Source: Amycolatopsis bullii
GTDB taxonomy: Bacteria > Actinomycetota > Actinomycetes > Mycobacteriales > Pseudonocardiaceae
DNA length: 64,000 bases
Direction of reading: 5' to 3'
NCBI RefSeq assembly: GCF_014654205.1
Contig: NZ_BNAW01000039.1
Span: forward strand, 22,162 to 86,161
In this document: positions 32,801 through 42,418 of the stretch, piece after piece
Numbering within the stretch: position 1 is the first letter of the stretch
Layout: every line of letters begins with the position of its first letter
Notes under the pieces: model-generated
Database searches by the model: none
Told to the model about the DNA's origin: nothing
Seen by the model: the letters and a program-made list of their open reading frames with translations, nothing else
Program-made: the position numbers and the translations under genes

Positions 32801-35608
32801 ATGAAAGTCCTTACGGTGGATACCGAAGTAAATCCCGAGCACCCCGCCAGCGGGGCTTCGGTACCGAAGCGTCCCGCCCCGCGGCTCCCCGGCCGCGAGC
32901 CCGAGCTCGGCCGCTTGACCGGTCTCTTCCCGGTCGTGCTGGACGGCACGGCCGCCAGCGCGGTGCTGGCCGGCGAGTTCGGCATGGGCAAGAGCGCCCT
33001 CCTGCGGACCACCGCGGCGCTGGCCGCGGACGCGGGCTTCACCGTCGCGATGGCCACCGGATCGCGGCTGGAGAGCCACCTGGCCGGCGGGGTCGCCCGT
33101 CAGCTGGCCGACGCGCTCGAGGAACCGGGCTCGCCGCCGCGCCCGCCCGTCGCCGAGCTGTGCGGGGCGGCCGGCGAGAGCGAAGCCCTCGACCTCTTCT
33201 TCCGGATCGTCCGCGACGCGACCGAGCGGGGTCCGCTGCTCCTCGGCATCGACAACATCCACCTGGCCGACGCCTGGTCCATGCGGTGCCTGGCCTACCT
33301 CCGCAGCCGCGTGCTCGACCTGCCGGTGCTGATCGTCCTGACGTCGGTCGTCGGCTACCCGCCGCACCGCGAGGTCGCGCTGCTGGACATGGTGGGGAGC
33401 ACGCCGGTCACGATCACGCTGAACGGCCTCGGCGACGCGGCCGCGGCGGAGATCCTCGGCCTCGCCCCCGGGGACCTGGCCACCACCTGCCGCGAGGCGA
33501 CCGGCGGCAACCCGGTGCTGCTGCAGGCGCTGCGGCCGCGGCTGCTGCCCGGCGCGGACCCGCACGAGCTCGGCTCGTCGCTGATCGGCCAGGTGCTCAC
33601 CACCAGGGTGCAGGAGTTCCCGCACGCGCCGGCCATCCTGCACGCGGCGGCGATCCTCGGCGAGGACGCCGGTTTCGACCTGCTGGCCCGGCTGGCCGGC
33701 GTCGACGAGCTCGACGCGCTGCAGGCCATCGACACCCTGGTCCGGCTGCACGTGCTCAACAACAGCGACCAGCCGGCGCTGACCTACTCGTTCGTCCGCA
33801 ACTCGCTGCTGAAGGACATGCCGCAGACCACGCGAGCGGTCAACCACTCCCGGGCGGCGAAGCTTCTGATGGAGGCGGGGGCGCCGCCCGAGCGCGTGGC
33901 CGCCCACCTGCTGGAAGCGACGTCGATCCGGATCCCGTGGGCGGTGGACGTGCTGCGGCTGAGCGCGCGCGACGCCGTGTTCTCCGGGCGGGCCGAGCTG
34001 GCCGCCCGGCACCTGCGGCGGGCGCTGGAAGAGCGGCTGACGTCCGGACGCCGGATGGCCGTGCTGCTGCAGCTCGCGCACGCGGAGTTCCAGTTCGACC
34101 CGCCCGCCGCGGCCAAGCGGGTGCGGGAGGCCGTCGACACGGTCGGCAACCGCGAGACGGCCGCGTACATCGCCACCGCGATGCTGCTGTCGCTCTGCGG
34201 CGGCCAGGACGCCCGGCTCGGGATCAGCGCGGCGGGCCAGATCGCCGCACGGCTCGACGCGGGTGGCCCGGACGCGGTGTGGCCGCTGCTGTGCATGACC
34301 TACCTCGCCGAGGCCGGCAGCAGGCTCGGGCCGCCCCCGGAGTTCCGCGACTTCGAGGAGCAGTGGGCGCCGCTGACCGACCCGGCGGCCCAGCGGAGCC
34401 GCTCGGCGCTGCTGGCGCTGGACGCCGTCCGCAGCGGCGAGTCGGCGCAGGAAGCCGTCGGGCACTTCGCCGACGCGCTGACCGGCGACGACGGCGACCT
34501 GTTCGAACAGCACTACTTCTTCACGCTGGCCACCGCGGTGCTCGCGGACGAGCCCGCGCACGTCGACCGGCTGTGCCGGGTCCTCGACGTCGAGCGCGAG
34601 CCCTGGGACGTGCACGTGCCGCACGGCGCGCTGCCCACCCTGGCCCGCGGGATCGCGCTGCAGGCCAGCGGCGACCTGCAGCGCGCGAGCGTCCACTTCG
34701 AATCGCTGCTGCGCCGCTTCGACGAGCGCGGCGGGACGACGACCTGCCCGGTCGGCGTGCTGTGCGCGGCGAAGCTCGTCGAATGCTGGGTGGACCTGGG
34801 CCGCTTCGAGGCGGCGACGTCGCTGCTGGACCGGATGGACTTCGTGGCCAGCCAGGGCCTGTTCACGCACACGTACCTGCTGTACGCGCGCGGGCGCCTG
34901 CGCGTGGCGACGGGCTACACGCGCTTCGGATTCGAGGACCTGCTGAGCTGCGGCCGGCGCCTGGCCCACCACGGGATGCGCTTCCCGGGGTTCGTGCCGT
35001 GGCGCGCGCACGCGGCCCGGGCGGCGCTGGCGCTGGGCCAGACCGACGACGCGGCCCGGCTGGCCGAAGAGGACATCAACGCCTCGGCCCGCTGGGGCGC
35101 GGCCCGCCCGCTGGGCACGGCGCTGACGACGATGGGCCTGGTCCGCGAGGACGACGAGGCCGAGCGGGCGCTGCAGAAGGCGATCACGACGCTGCGCACG
35201 TCACCCTCGCGGCTGCAGCTGGCGACGGCGCTGACGGAGCTGGGCACGCTGCAGGCCCGGCACGGGCAGTCGGAGAAGGCGATCGAGACGCTGCGGCAGG
35301 CGGTGGAGCTGAGCGAGCAGTGCGGGGCCCGTCCGCTGGCCCGCCGCGCGGCGGAGGAACTGCGCTCGTCGCGGCGGGCGTTGACGCCGGCGAAGGACAA
35401 CGAGCACGGGCTGACCCGGCAGGAGAACCGCATCGCGGTGATGGCGGCCCAGGGGCTGACCAACCGCGAGATCGCCACGGCGCTGCACCTGACGCGGCGG
35501 ACGGTGGAGCTGCACTTGTCCGGGGCGTACCGCAAGCTGGGGATTCCCGGGCGGGCCGAGCTCGGCGGGGCGCTGGCGAAGTCTTCGCAGCGGGCGGACG
35601 GCCGCTGA
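32801..35608 (+). CDS. large LuxR-family regulator with N-terminal AAA/STAND ATPase (LAL type)
   Basis: 935 residues. Walker A GEFGMGKSALL at about 58-68, Walker B-like LLLGIDNIHLAD near 145, a long TPR-like helical middle, and a C-terminal LuxR helix-turn-helix (LTRQENRIAVMAAQGLTNREIATALHLTRRTVELHL; quoted across residues ~868-905). Such MalT/LAL regulators switch on operons when ligand drives ATP-dependent oligomerisation. A TAGTCT -10 box is 13 bases before ATG 32801, giving a very short leader; GTG 32816 is an alternative. Ligand and target unknown; it follows the sigma/anti-sigma pair but has its own promoter. Confidence 0.87.
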   Translation: MKVLTVDTEVNPEHPASGASVPKRPAPRLPGREPELGRLTGLFPVVLDGTAASAVLAGEFGMGKSALLRTTAALAADAGFTVAMATGSRLESHLAGGVARQLADALEEPGSPPRPPVAELCGAAGESEALDLFFRIVRDATERGPLLLGIDNIHLADAWSMRCLAYLRSRVLDLPVLIVLTSVVGYPPHREVALLDMVGSTPVTITLNGLGDAAAAEILGLAPGDLATTCREATGGNPVLLQALRPRLLPGADPHELGSSLIGQVLTTRVQEFPHAPAILHAAAILGEDAGFDLLARLAGVDELDALQAIDTLVRLHVLNNSDQPALTYSFVRNSLLKDMPQTTRAVNHSRAAKLLMEAGAPPERVAAHLLEATSIRIPWAVDVLRLSARDAVFSGRAELAARHLRRALEERLTSGRRMAVLLQLAHAEFQFDPPAAAKRVREAVDTVGNRETAAYIATAMLLSLCGGQDARLGISAAGQIAARLDAGGPDAVWPLLCMTYLAEAGSRLGPPPEFRDFEEQWAPLTDPAAQRSRSALLALDAVRSGESAQEAVGHFADALTGDDGDLFEQHYFFTLATAVLADEPAHVDRLCRVLDVEREPWDVHVPHGALPTLARGIALQASGDLQRASVHFESLLRRFDERGGTTTCPVGVLCAAKLVECWVDLGRFEAATSLLDRMDFVASQGLFTHTYLLYARGRLRVATGYTRFGFEDLLSCGRRLAHHGMRFPGFVPWRAHAARAALALGQTDDAARLAEEDINASARWGAARPLGTALTTMGLVREDDEAERALQKAITTLRTSPSRLQLATALTELGTLQARHGQSEKAIETLRQAVELSEQCGARPLARRAAEELRSSRRALTPAKDNEHGLTRQENRIAVMAAQGLTNREIATALHLTRRTVELHLSGAYRKLGIPGRAELGGALAKSSQRADGR

Positions 35609-35610
35609 GG

Positions 35611-36852
35611 TCAGCCCGCGAGACCGAGGCCCAGCCAGAGCGCGACGGTGGCCGCGGCCAGGCACAGCGGGGTGGTGAGCGCACCCAGGGCGTGGAAGGT
35701 CTTGAAGGAGGGCGGCTTCGGGAGCGTCCGGCGCCACAGCAGCGTGGCGAGTGAGCCGAGGTAGCTCACGTTCGGGCCGATGTTGACGCCGAGCAGCACC
35801 GCCAGCAGCACGCCCGGCGCCGGGTGCGGGCCCAGCACCGACAGCAGGATGAGCGTGGCCGGGAGGTTGTTGACCAGGTTGGCCAGCAAGGCGGCCACCC
35901 CGGCCGCGACCAGCAGGTCGACCAGGCCCGTCGACGTCGGCAGGAGATCGCGCAGCACGCCGCCGAGCACGTGCTCCGACACGGCTTCGACCACGACGGC
36001 CAGGCCCAGCACGAACAGGCACAGCTGCGGCGCCGCCTCGGTGACCAGCTGCCACGGCCGGATCTTGCCCTGCGCAACGGCACGCACGCCGAGGATGAGC
36101 GCGGCCAGCGCGGCGATCCACCCCGGCTCGACGTGCCCGAGCTGCCCGACGGCGAACCCGGCGAGCGTCAGACCGAGGACGACCAGGGCGAAGGTCGGCG
36201 TCTCGAGGTGCTGCCGCGGTTCCGGCGTCTCGCGCGGGCGCAGGTCGGCCTTGAAGAACCACAGGAACACGGCCAGCTCTAGACCGATCGTGACGAGCCA
36301 CGGCAGAGCCATCAGCGCGGTGAACCCGGCGAACGTCAGCCCGGACGCGGCGAAGGCGAGCAGGTTCGTCAGGTTGGAGACGGGCAGCAGGGTCGACGCC
36401 GAGTTGGCCAGGTGCGCGCAGGCGTAGACGTGCGGCCGCGCGGGGAGTTCGAGGCTGGTGGCGGTGGCGAGGACGACCGGCGTGAGCAGGACGACGGTGG
36501 CGTCCAGGCTGAGGATCGCGGTGACCCCCGCCGCGGCGGCGAAGGTGAGGACGAGCAGCCGCCGCGGACGCCCGTGGCAGGCCTCGGCGAGCCGGTTGCC
36601 GAGCCAGCTGAAGACGCCGTCGACACTGGCCAAAAAGGACAGAAGGAGAATGGCGGCCAGAAAGCCCAGGGTGGGCAGGATTTCCACGGCCCGCTCCCCG
36701 GCGGCGGCCGGATGCACGAGGCCGAGAAGAAGGGCGACGCCGGCGGCCGGAACGGCGGCGACGGCTTCCGGCCACCCCCGCGGCCGGACGATGGCGAAGA
36801 CGAGCACACCGGCCAGGAGCAGCAGGCCGGCCCCGCCCGCGAGGAGGTTCAC
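35611..36852 (-). CDS. ArsB/NhaD-type ion transporter superfamily permease
   Basis: 413 residues and about 11-12 membrane helices. SLDATVVLLTPVVLATA, HLANSASTLLPVSNLTNLLAF, and later ANLVNNLPATLILLSVLG and GVNIGPNVSYLGSLATLLW are the paired re-entrant motifs of the ArsB/SLC13 group, which export arsenite or exchange Na+/H+ or dicarboxylates. No arsenic genes lie nearby, so the substrate is open. GTG 36852 stands 6 bases after a TAGCGT -10 box, so it is likely leaderless. A small palindrome CGAAGT-GG-ACTTCG (36935-36948) lies upstream. Convergent with the LuxR gene, 2 bases apart. Confidence 0.8.
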   Translation of the reverse strand: MNLLAGGAGLLLLAGVLVFAIVRPRGWPEAVAAVPAAGVALLLGLVHPAAAGERAVEILPTLGFLAAILLLSFLASVDGVFSWLGNRLAEACHGRPRRLLVLTFAAAAGVTAILSLDATVVLLTPVVLATATSLELPARPHVYACAHLANSASTLLPVSNLTNLLAFAASGLTFAGFTALMALPWLVTIGLELAVFLWFFKADLRPRETPEPRQHLETPTFALVVLGLTLAGFAVGQLGHVEPGWIAALAALILGVRAVAQGKIRPWQLVTEAAPQLCLFVLGLAVVVEAVSEHVLGGVLRDLLPTSTGLVDLLVAAGVAALLANLVNNLPATLILLSVLGPHPAPGVLLAVLLGVNIGPNVSYLGSLATLLWRRTLPKPPSFKTFHALGALTTPLCLAAATVALWLGLGLAG

Positions 36853-37013
36853 GCGTTCACGCTAACTGCGCCCGGTTTCTGTCGGTGCCACCGGGTAGCG
36901 TGGAAACCGGGGGGCGCCCCCGCGGGCGGGAGTCCGAAGTGGACTTCGCGGGCGAAAGCGCCGCCGCGTGACCAGAGCGGATCCGGCCCCGGTCACGCCG
37001 GTTCCGGGGTCGA

Positions 37014-38756
37014 TCAGCTGGGCATCGTGATGGTCTGGCCCGGCTTCATCGTCGCGCCGCAGTCGTCGAGCGGGCCGCCGAAGCGGTCGGCCGCCACGGC
37101 CGGGATCGTCTTCGCCGCGTAGTCCTGGGCCGCCTTCAGCTTGGCCGGGTCCGTCACCGCGTCGCGGCGGACCCAGTCGCCGTTGCGGAGGCCCTCGATC
37201 GGCGACGAATAGATCAGCACGTAGTCGCGGTCCAAGCGCGGGTCCAGCGCGATGCCGTTGCCCGCCGCCCAGGGGCCCCACGAGTGGATGAACGTCGGCT
37301 TGACCGTGTCGAACACGTAGTTGCGCAGGCCGGCCAGGTCGTTGTCGTGCACCAGATCGGCGATCGGCTTGTTGACCAGGCCCGCCATGTCGACCAGCTC
37401 GAGCCGGCTGGTCATCGACGAACCGCCGAGGTCCGGCAGCAGCAGCGACGCCTTCTGCAGGCCGAGGATGTCGGCGTAGGTGTTGAAGCCGCGGCCGAAG
37501 CGGTCGGCCACCAGGCACGCCGTGATGTTCGGGTTCTTCGCGAACTTGTCCGCCGCGGCCGCGAACCCGACCGCCGACGGGACGAACGCGCCCACCAGCA
37601 CCACGACGACGCCGACGCGCAGCAGCGCCTGCCGGTGGCGCAGCAGCTCACCGGCCGACAGCGTGCCCGCGATGACCGCCAGCGGCCAGATCGGGCTGGC
37701 GAACCGGTGCTGGTACATCCAGTCGGCGACCATCACGCCGTACGCGACGATCCCGAGCCCCAGCGGCACCAGCAGCGCGATCAGCGGACGCCGCCACGGC
37801 GCCTTGACCAGCGCGAACACGATCACCAGCGCGAGCGCGATGACACCGGCCCAGCCCGCGTAGCCGACCAGCTCGAACGGCCGCTTCACCGCGTCGATCC
37901 CGGGCAGGCCCTGCTGCTTGGCCACCGACGGGTTGGCCAGCAGCCGCCCGAACTCCGAGTGCCGCCACACGACGTACGCGCCGAACGGCACGGCGAACGC
38001 CGCCACCGACAGCAGCGCGAGCCGGAAGCTCTTCCAGAACAACCCCGAACGCAGTAGGAACAGCGCCGCCAGCGGGTACGCGCCCGCGTAGATCAGGCCT
38101 TCCGGGCGGGTCAGCGCCGCGAACGCCACCATGACCCCGGCCCACAGCGCGACCTTCGGCGTCAGCAGCTTGTCGCGCTGCACCGACACGAACAGCGTCA
38201 CACCCAGCGTGACGACGGCGAACGCGAACAGCGAGTTCTCCAGGCCGGAGACGACCCAGATGACGTACGACGGGATCGTCGCCAGCGTGAGGCCGACGAC
38301 CAGGGTGGCCAGCCAGGCGAAGCGGGTGAAGATCTGCTTCGCGGCGATGTAGCAAGCCGTCAGGACGCCGCCGGTGAACAGCAGGCCCAGCGCCTTCGGG
38401 AACAGCACGTAGTCCGGGATGCCGAAGAGCGCGCCGTGGTCGAAGAGGCCGACGAGCTTGCCGAGGCCGAGCAGCACCATCCACGTCGGGTCAGAGAAGC
38501 CCTCGACCGGCGGGGCGCCCGGCTGCAGCACCGGGCCGAGGCCGTCGGCGAAGCTGCGGGCGTAGGAGAAGGTGATGGCGGCGTCGTCGACGATCCAGTG
38601 GCCGTAGCGGGTCGCGTGGACGGCGACGGCCGCGACGCCGGCGAGCACCGCCAGCACCGGTGCCAGCCGCGCGCCCCAGCCGCGGGTGGCCGTGGTGGTG
38701 GCCGGGTCCTCGGGGACGTCGCTCGGGGAGGTCTCGGTGAGTGCGCTAGCCGTCAT
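37014..38756 (-). CDS. GT-C type membrane glycosyltransferase (AftB/ZomB-like)
   Basis: 580 residues with about ten to eleven membrane helices and a soluble C-terminal domain of ~150 residues. The first extracytoplasmic loop carries the Asp pair (HWIVDDAAITFSYARSFADG) and PPVEGFSDPTW, the pattern of polyprenyl-phosphate-sugar dependent GT-C enzymes, including mycobacterial arabinosyltransferase AftB and ZomB. The C-terminal part has a late Cys and many Asp/Gly. It would add sugars, probably arabinose or mannose, to cell-envelope glycans. Start ATG 38756 has GAGG close upstream. The exact acceptor is not predictable. Confidence 0.7.
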   Translation of the reverse strand: MTASALTETSPSDVPEDPATTTATRGWGARLAPVLAVLAGVAAVAVHATRYGHWIVDDAAITFSYARSFADGLGPVLQPGAPPVEGFSDPTWMVLLGLGKLVGLFDHGALFGIPDYVLFPKALGLLFTGGVLTACYIAAKQIFTRFAWLATLVVGLTLATIPSYVIWVVSGLENSLFAFAVVTLGVTLFVSVQRDKLLTPKVALWAGVMVAFAALTRPEGLIYAGAYPLAALFLLRSGLFWKSFRLALLSVAAFAVPFGAYVVWRHSEFGRLLANPSVAKQQGLPGIDAVKRPFELVGYAGWAGVIALALVIVFALVKAPWRRPLIALLVPLGLGIVAYGVMVADWMYQHRFASPIWPLAVIAGTLSAGELLRHRQALLRVGVVVVLVGAFVPSAVGFAAAADKFAKNPNITACLVADRFGRGFNTYADILGLQKASLLLPDLGGSSMTSRLELVDMAGLVNKPIADLVHDNDLAGLRNYVFDTVKPTFIHSWGPWAAGNGIALDPRLDRDYVLIYSSPIEGLRNGDWVRRDAVTDPAKLKAAQDYAAKTIPAVAADRFGGPLDDCGATMKPGQTITMPS

Positions 38757-38940
38757 GTCCTCGTCACTGTTCCGCCCGCAGGCTTCTGCCGGTGGGATAC
38801 GCGCGAGCTGGCGCCCCCTGACTGGGTCGATCTTGCCGACCCGCCACCGCGGCGACGCGGTCGAGACACTGTAGCCAATACCCCATCCGGGGTCCGCCAC
38901 GCGTCGGGGTTGAGCGTGATCCAACCCACATTTTCGCCGG

Positions 38941-40218
38941 TCAGACCAGGTGCGAAGTGTCGTTGACGAGACGGACCGAAGCGTTCCCGTCCGGGTAGAA
39001 CTCGACGATCGACAGCGACGCCAGGTCCAGGTGCAGGCGGAACAGCAGCTGCGGACCGGCGTCGAGGCCCATCCGGAGCAGGGTCTTGATCGGCGTCACG
39101 TGGCTGACCAGCACCAACGTCTTGCCACCGTGCTCGGCGATGAGCTCGTCGCGGGCCTTGCGGACGCGCCGGTGGACGACGTCGAAGCTCTCCCCGCCGG
39201 GCGGCGGCACCGAGCTGTCGCCCAGCCAGGAGCGGTGCAGGTCCGGGTCGCGGTCGGCCGCCTCGGCGAACGTCAGGCCTTCCCACTCGCCGAAGTCGGT
39301 CTCGATCAGGCCGGGGTGGGTCTCGACGCGGCCGCCGAGCGCGTCGGCGACGGCCTGCGCGGTCTGCTTCGTGCGGGTGAGCGGCGAGGAGATGATCGGG
39401 ACGGCCTCGCCGTCGATGACCAGCCCGTCCATCGCGGCCAGCCGCTTCGCCGCCGCGGCGGCCTGCGTGCGGCCCAGCTCGGTCAATGGGACGTCGCCGC
39501 GGCCGGAGTAGCGCCGCAGCGCCGACATCTCGGTCTGGCCGTGGCGCAGCAGGAGCAGCCGGGTCGGGGTGCCCTGGGCGCCGGTCCAGGCCACGGCCGT
39601 GCGGTCGGGCTTGCGGGTCGGCAGCTTCGGCTTGGCGACCGGGTCGGCGGGGGCGCCGGTGACGGGGTCCACGGCTGCGCCGGTCTTCGCGGCGGCCGCG
39701 GTCCTTCCCGCCGGGCCGGGGCGGCCGGCGGCGGGCTTGCCGGTGGCCGCGTCCATGGCCTCGTTGGCCAGCCGGTCGGCGTGGGAGTTCTGCGCCCGCG
39801 GGATCCACTCGTACTTGACCCGGGAGAAGCCCGCGGCCAGTGCCTTGGCCCGCTCGGCCAGCGGCTGCATGTCCGGGTGCTTGATCTTCCAGCGCCCGGA
39901 CATCTGCTCGACGACCAGCTTGGAGTCCATCCGGACGTCCACAGTGGACGCGCCCAGCTCGGCCGCGGCGGTCAGCCCGGCGATCAGGCCGCTGTACTCG
40001 GCGACGTTGTTGGTGACCACGCCGAGGCTTTCCTTGCGCTCGGCGAGGACGTCGCCGGTGGCGGCGTCGCGGACCACCGCGCCGTAGCCGGCTGGGCCCG
40101 GATTGCCCCGGGAGCCGCCGTCGGCTTCGACGACGACATGCTTCGGGGGGTCCGTGGGGGCGGAGCCCCCCGGGCGGGGTGCGGGGGTTGCACCCCCCAA
40201 GACGACGTGCGAGGTCAC
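38941..40218 (-). CDS. bifunctional RNase H / histidine phosphatase
   Basis: 425 residues: RNase HI domain (VVVEADGGSRGNPGPAGYGAVV..., acidic DEDD site) at about 27-155, an Ala/Pro/Gly linker, then a phosphoglycerate-mutase-type phosphatase (LLLLRHGQTEMSALRRYSG, catalytic His in RHG; VSHVTPIKTLL) to the end. This matches mycobacterial Rv2228c, which degrades RNA in RNA-DNA hybrids and may dephosphorylate alpha-ribazole phosphate. GTG 40218 overlaps the upstream stop (GTGA). Residues about 5-26 are encoded by the double-hairpin repeat, so the ancestral N-terminus probably began near KHVVVEADGG. Confidence 0.9.
   Translation of the reverse strand: MTSHVVLGGATPAPRPGGSAPTDPPKHVVVEADGGSRGNPGPAGYGAVVRDAATGDVLAERKESLGVVTNNVAEYSGLIAGLTAAAELGASTVDVRMDSKLVVEQMSGRWKIKHPDMQPLAERAKALAAGFSRVKYEWIPRAQNSHADRLANEAMDAATGKPAAGRPGPAGRTAAAAKTGAAVDPVTGAPADPVAKPKLPTRKPDRTAVAWTGAQGTPTRLLLLRHGQTEMSALRRYSGRGDVPLTELGRTQAAAAAKRLAAMDGLVIDGEAVPIISSPLTRTKQTAQAVADALGGRVETHPGLIETDFGEWEGLTFAEAADRDPDLHRSWLGDSSVPPPGGESFDVVHRRVRKARDELIAEHGGKTLVLVSHVTPIKTLLRMGLDAGPQLLFRLHLDLASLSIVEFYPDGNASVRLVNDTSHLV
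40145..40196. repeat. double-hairpin palindromic repeat, copy C (5' end of RNase H gene)
   Basis: Hairpin 1 GGGGGGTCCG/CGGA-G-CCCCCC (40145-40171, same bulged G as copy B) and hairpin 2 GGGGTGC/GCACCCC (40176-40196), diverged from copies A and B in the second stem. It is read on the minus strand as the Pro-rich N-terminus of the RNase H protein. Confidence 0.65.
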
Positions 40219-40952
40219 AGACCCGACTCCAGGGTCCGGACCAGGATCGCGCCGCAGTTCTCGCACTGGATGACGTCGTCCTCCGGCGCGGCCTTGATTT
40301 CGTTGACGGTGTTGCGGTCGAGCTCGAGCTGGCAGGCACCGCAGCGGCGGGCCCGCAGCAGCGCGGCTCCGATGCCCTTGTGCTCGCGGACGCGCTCGTA
40401 GAGCTTGAGCAGCGGCTCCGGGAAGCGCGGCACCAGCTTCTCGCGGTCTTCGGCGCGCCGCGCGCGGGTGGTGTCGAGGTCCTTGAACGCCTCGTCGCGG
40501 CGGGCGATCGCGGCGGCGACCTCGGCCTCGGCCTTGTCGACCTCGGCGCCGGTGCGCTGCGCGTCCAGGCCGAGGGCCTCCCGCTGCTCCATCAGCTCCA
40601 GCAGGTCGTCTTCGAGCGCGCTCTGGCGGCGCTCCAGGGACTGCAGTTCGTGCTCGATGTCGGTCATCTGCTTCGAGCTGACCGAGCCCGACGCCAGGAG
40701 CTTGCGGTCGCGGTCCTCGCGGGCGCGCACCGACTCGATCTCCTTCTCCTGCCGGGCGATCTCGCGGTCGAGGTCGGAAGCGGCGGTCTCCACCGACACG
40801 AGCGCGTCGCGGCGCTCGCGGACGGTCTTCTCCCCCGCGTCGATCTCGGCCAGCTCGGGCAGGGTGCGGCGGCGGTGCGCGGTGCGCGAGAGCTCGGCGT
40901 CCACCTTGGCGAGCTCGAGCAACTGGCGCTGCACGGCGGGTTCGGCCTTCAC
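40215..40952 (-). CDS. coiled-coil zinc-ribbon protein (DUF164/Rv2229c-like)
   Basis: 245 residues: a long coiled coil (residues ~5-180, Glu/Arg/Leu heptads) followed by a C4 zinc ribbon, CGAC ... CENCG, near the C-terminus. Orthologous in context to Rv2229c between RNase H and Nif3 genes. GTG 40952 has AGGAG 6 bases upstream. Role unknown; nucleic-acid binding has been proposed for the family. Confidence 0.88.
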   Translation of the reverse strand: MKAEPAVQRQLLELAKVDAELSRTAHRRRTLPELAEIDAGEKTVRERRDALVSVETAASDLDREIARQEKEIESVRAREDRDRKLLASGSVSSKQMTDIEHELQSLERRQSALEDDLLELMEQREALGLDAQRTGAEVDKAEAEVAAAIARRDEAFKDLDTTRARRAEDREKLVPRFPEPLLKLYERVREHKGIGAALLRARRCGACQLELDRNTVNEIKAAPEDDVIQCENCGAILVRTLESGL

Positions 40953-40962
40953 GGTGCTCCTC

Positions 40963-41784
40963 TTAGCTAGATGTGCGCTCGGCGCGGACGGTCCACGGGT
41001 CGGTGCACCGCGTGGACACGTGAACGTCGACGTTACCCGCAAACGCCTGCGCCACGAGCGCCGAGGCTTGCCCGCACCAGGGCCACTCGCTGGCCCAGTG
41101 GGTCAGCCCGACCAGTGCGGGCACCGGGCCGCGGCCCGCGAGGTGCTCGCCGGCGGGGTGATGCCGCAGGTCCGCGGTGACGAAGGCGTCGACACGAGCC
41201 TCGGTGGCCTGCTTCAGGTAGGAGTCCCCGGCGCCGCCGGACACGGCGACGGTGCGGATCGGGCGGTCGGCGTCGCCCGCGCCGAGCACGCCGGGCACGG
41301 TCGCGGGCAGGGCGTCGGCGACGCGCTGCACGAAGGCCGCGAACGGCTCGGGCTCGGGCAGTTCGCCGATCCGGCCGATGCCGGTGACGCCGTCGGCTTT
41401 CGGCTCCAGGGGGCCGGTGACGCGGAGCCCGATCGCCTGGGCGAGTGCGTCCGAGACGCCGGGGTCGGCGGAGTCGGCGTTGGTGTGCGCGCAGTAGAGC
41501 GCGACGCCCTCGCGGATCATCCGGTGGACCAGCGCGCCCTTGGCGGTGTCGGCGGGCACGCCGTGCACACCGCGCAGCAGCAGCGGGTGGTGCGCGACGA
41601 TCAGCTGCGCGCCGAGCTCGACGGCTTCGTCGACGGTCTCGGCGACCGGGTCGACGCAGAACAGCACGCGGCGCACGGGCTCGGCGGGGTCACCGCAGAC
41701 GAGGCCGACGGCGTCCCACGACTCGGCGAGCGCCGGCGGATAGGCCCGTTCGAGCACGGAGATGACTTCGGAAATGGCGCGCAC
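40963..41784 (-). CDS. Nif3-like dinuclear metal centre protein
   Basis: 273 residues of the NIF3/YbgI fold. Metal ligands lie in IVAHHPLLLRG, YCAHTNAD and late LTHWASEW. The family forms hexameric rings with two metals per subunit and has been annotated as GTP cyclohydrolase-like; the true reaction is unsettled. I chose GTG 41784; an ATG at 41817 would overlap the divergent gene. Ten bases separate it from the zinc-ribbon gene, keeping the order seen in mycobacteria (Rv2230c-Rv2229c-Rv2228c). Confidence 0.87.
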   Translation of the reverse strand: MRAISEVISVLERAYPPALAESWDAVGLVCGDPAEPVRRVLFCVDPVAETVDEAVELGAQLIVAHHPLLLRGVHGVPADTAKGALVHRMIREGVALYCAHTNADSADPGVSDALAQAIGLRVTGPLEPKADGVTGIGRIGELPEPEPFAAFVQRVADALPATVPGVLGAGDADRPIRTVAVSGGAGDSYLKQATEARVDAFVTADLRHHPAGEHLAGRGPVPALVGLTHWASEWPWCGQASALVAQAFAGNVDVHVSTRCTDPWTVRAERTSS

Positions 41785-41815
41785 GCGGTGATTTTCGCAT
41801 GTACCCTCGCGGGCC

Positions 41816-42376
41816 ATGCGCCTTCGGTCCTTGCTCGGCACGGTGACGGCGGTGCTCGCCGCATCCGTGCTCTCCGCAGCGCCCGCATCGGCTTCGGAGT
41901 CGTTGTGGCGGCTCACCGACCTGGCGGCCCGGCGCGTCGCGATCGCCGACCAGGTGGCGGCGGCCAAGTACGGCACGCCGTCGCCGATCGACGACCCGGT
42001 GCGGGAGCAGCAGATCTACGACTCGGTGGCCTCGCGCGCCCCGGGCCTCGGCCTCGACCCGGCGGACGCGGTGCGGTTCTTCCGCGCCCAGATCGAGGCG
42101 AACAAGCTGGTGCAGCGCGGCCTCTACGCACGCTGGGACGCGCATCCCGCGGAGGCGCCCACGACCCGCCCGGACCTCGGGCAGATCCGCCCGGTGATCG
42201 ACGGGCTGAACACGGGCCTGCTGACGGAGCTGGCGGCGACGACCGCCGTCCGTGCTTCGCGGTCGTGCCCGGTCCGGCAGCGGGTGGCGGCGGACGTGGC
42301 GGACCTCGTCCACCGGTTCGATGTCCTGCACGCGCAGGCTCTGGGCGAAGCGACGTCGGCGACCTGTTCGGATTAG
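41816..42376 (+). CDS. secreted chorismate mutase (AroQ gamma type)
   Basis: 186 residues with a clear signal peptide (cleavage near ASASES, residue ~27). The mature all-helical protein has LTDLAARRVAIADQVAAAKY, SPIDDPVREQQIYD, FFRAQIEANKLVQRGLYARW, the arrangement of exported mutases such as Mycobacterium Rv1885c. Two cysteines (SRSC, ATCSD) fit the known disulfide. It converts chorismate to prephenate outside the cytoplasm, a puzzling activity there. A TACCCT -10 box lies 8 bases before the ATG, so the mRNA is probably leaderless. Confidence 0.88.
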   Translation: MRLRSLLGTVTAVLAASVLSAAPASASESLWRLTDLAARRVAIADQVAAAKYGTPSPIDDPVREQQIYDSVASRAPGLGLDPADAVRFFRAQIEANKLVQRGLYARWDAHPAEAPTTRPDLGQIRPVIDGLNTGLLTELAATTAVRASRSCPVRQRVAADVADLVHRFDVLHAQALGEATSATCSD

Positions 42377-42377
42377 G

Positions 42378-42410
42378 GGCGCCCCGGCGGCGGCGGGCCG
42401 CCGCGGCGCC
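42378..42410. terminator. GC-rich hairpin between convergent genes
   Basis: GGCGCC...GGCGGC / GCCGCC...GGCGCC arms form a strong imperfect stem just after the chorismate mutase stop and before the end of the cysteine-rich peptide gene. No U-run; likely serves both directions. Confidence 0.5.
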
Positions 42411-42418
42411 GGGTCGGC

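Noticed and set aside
41785..41817. Longer Nif3 start at ATG 41817
   Set aside because: It would overlap the divergent chorismate mutase start and adds MAREGTCENHR, unlike the family N-terminus.
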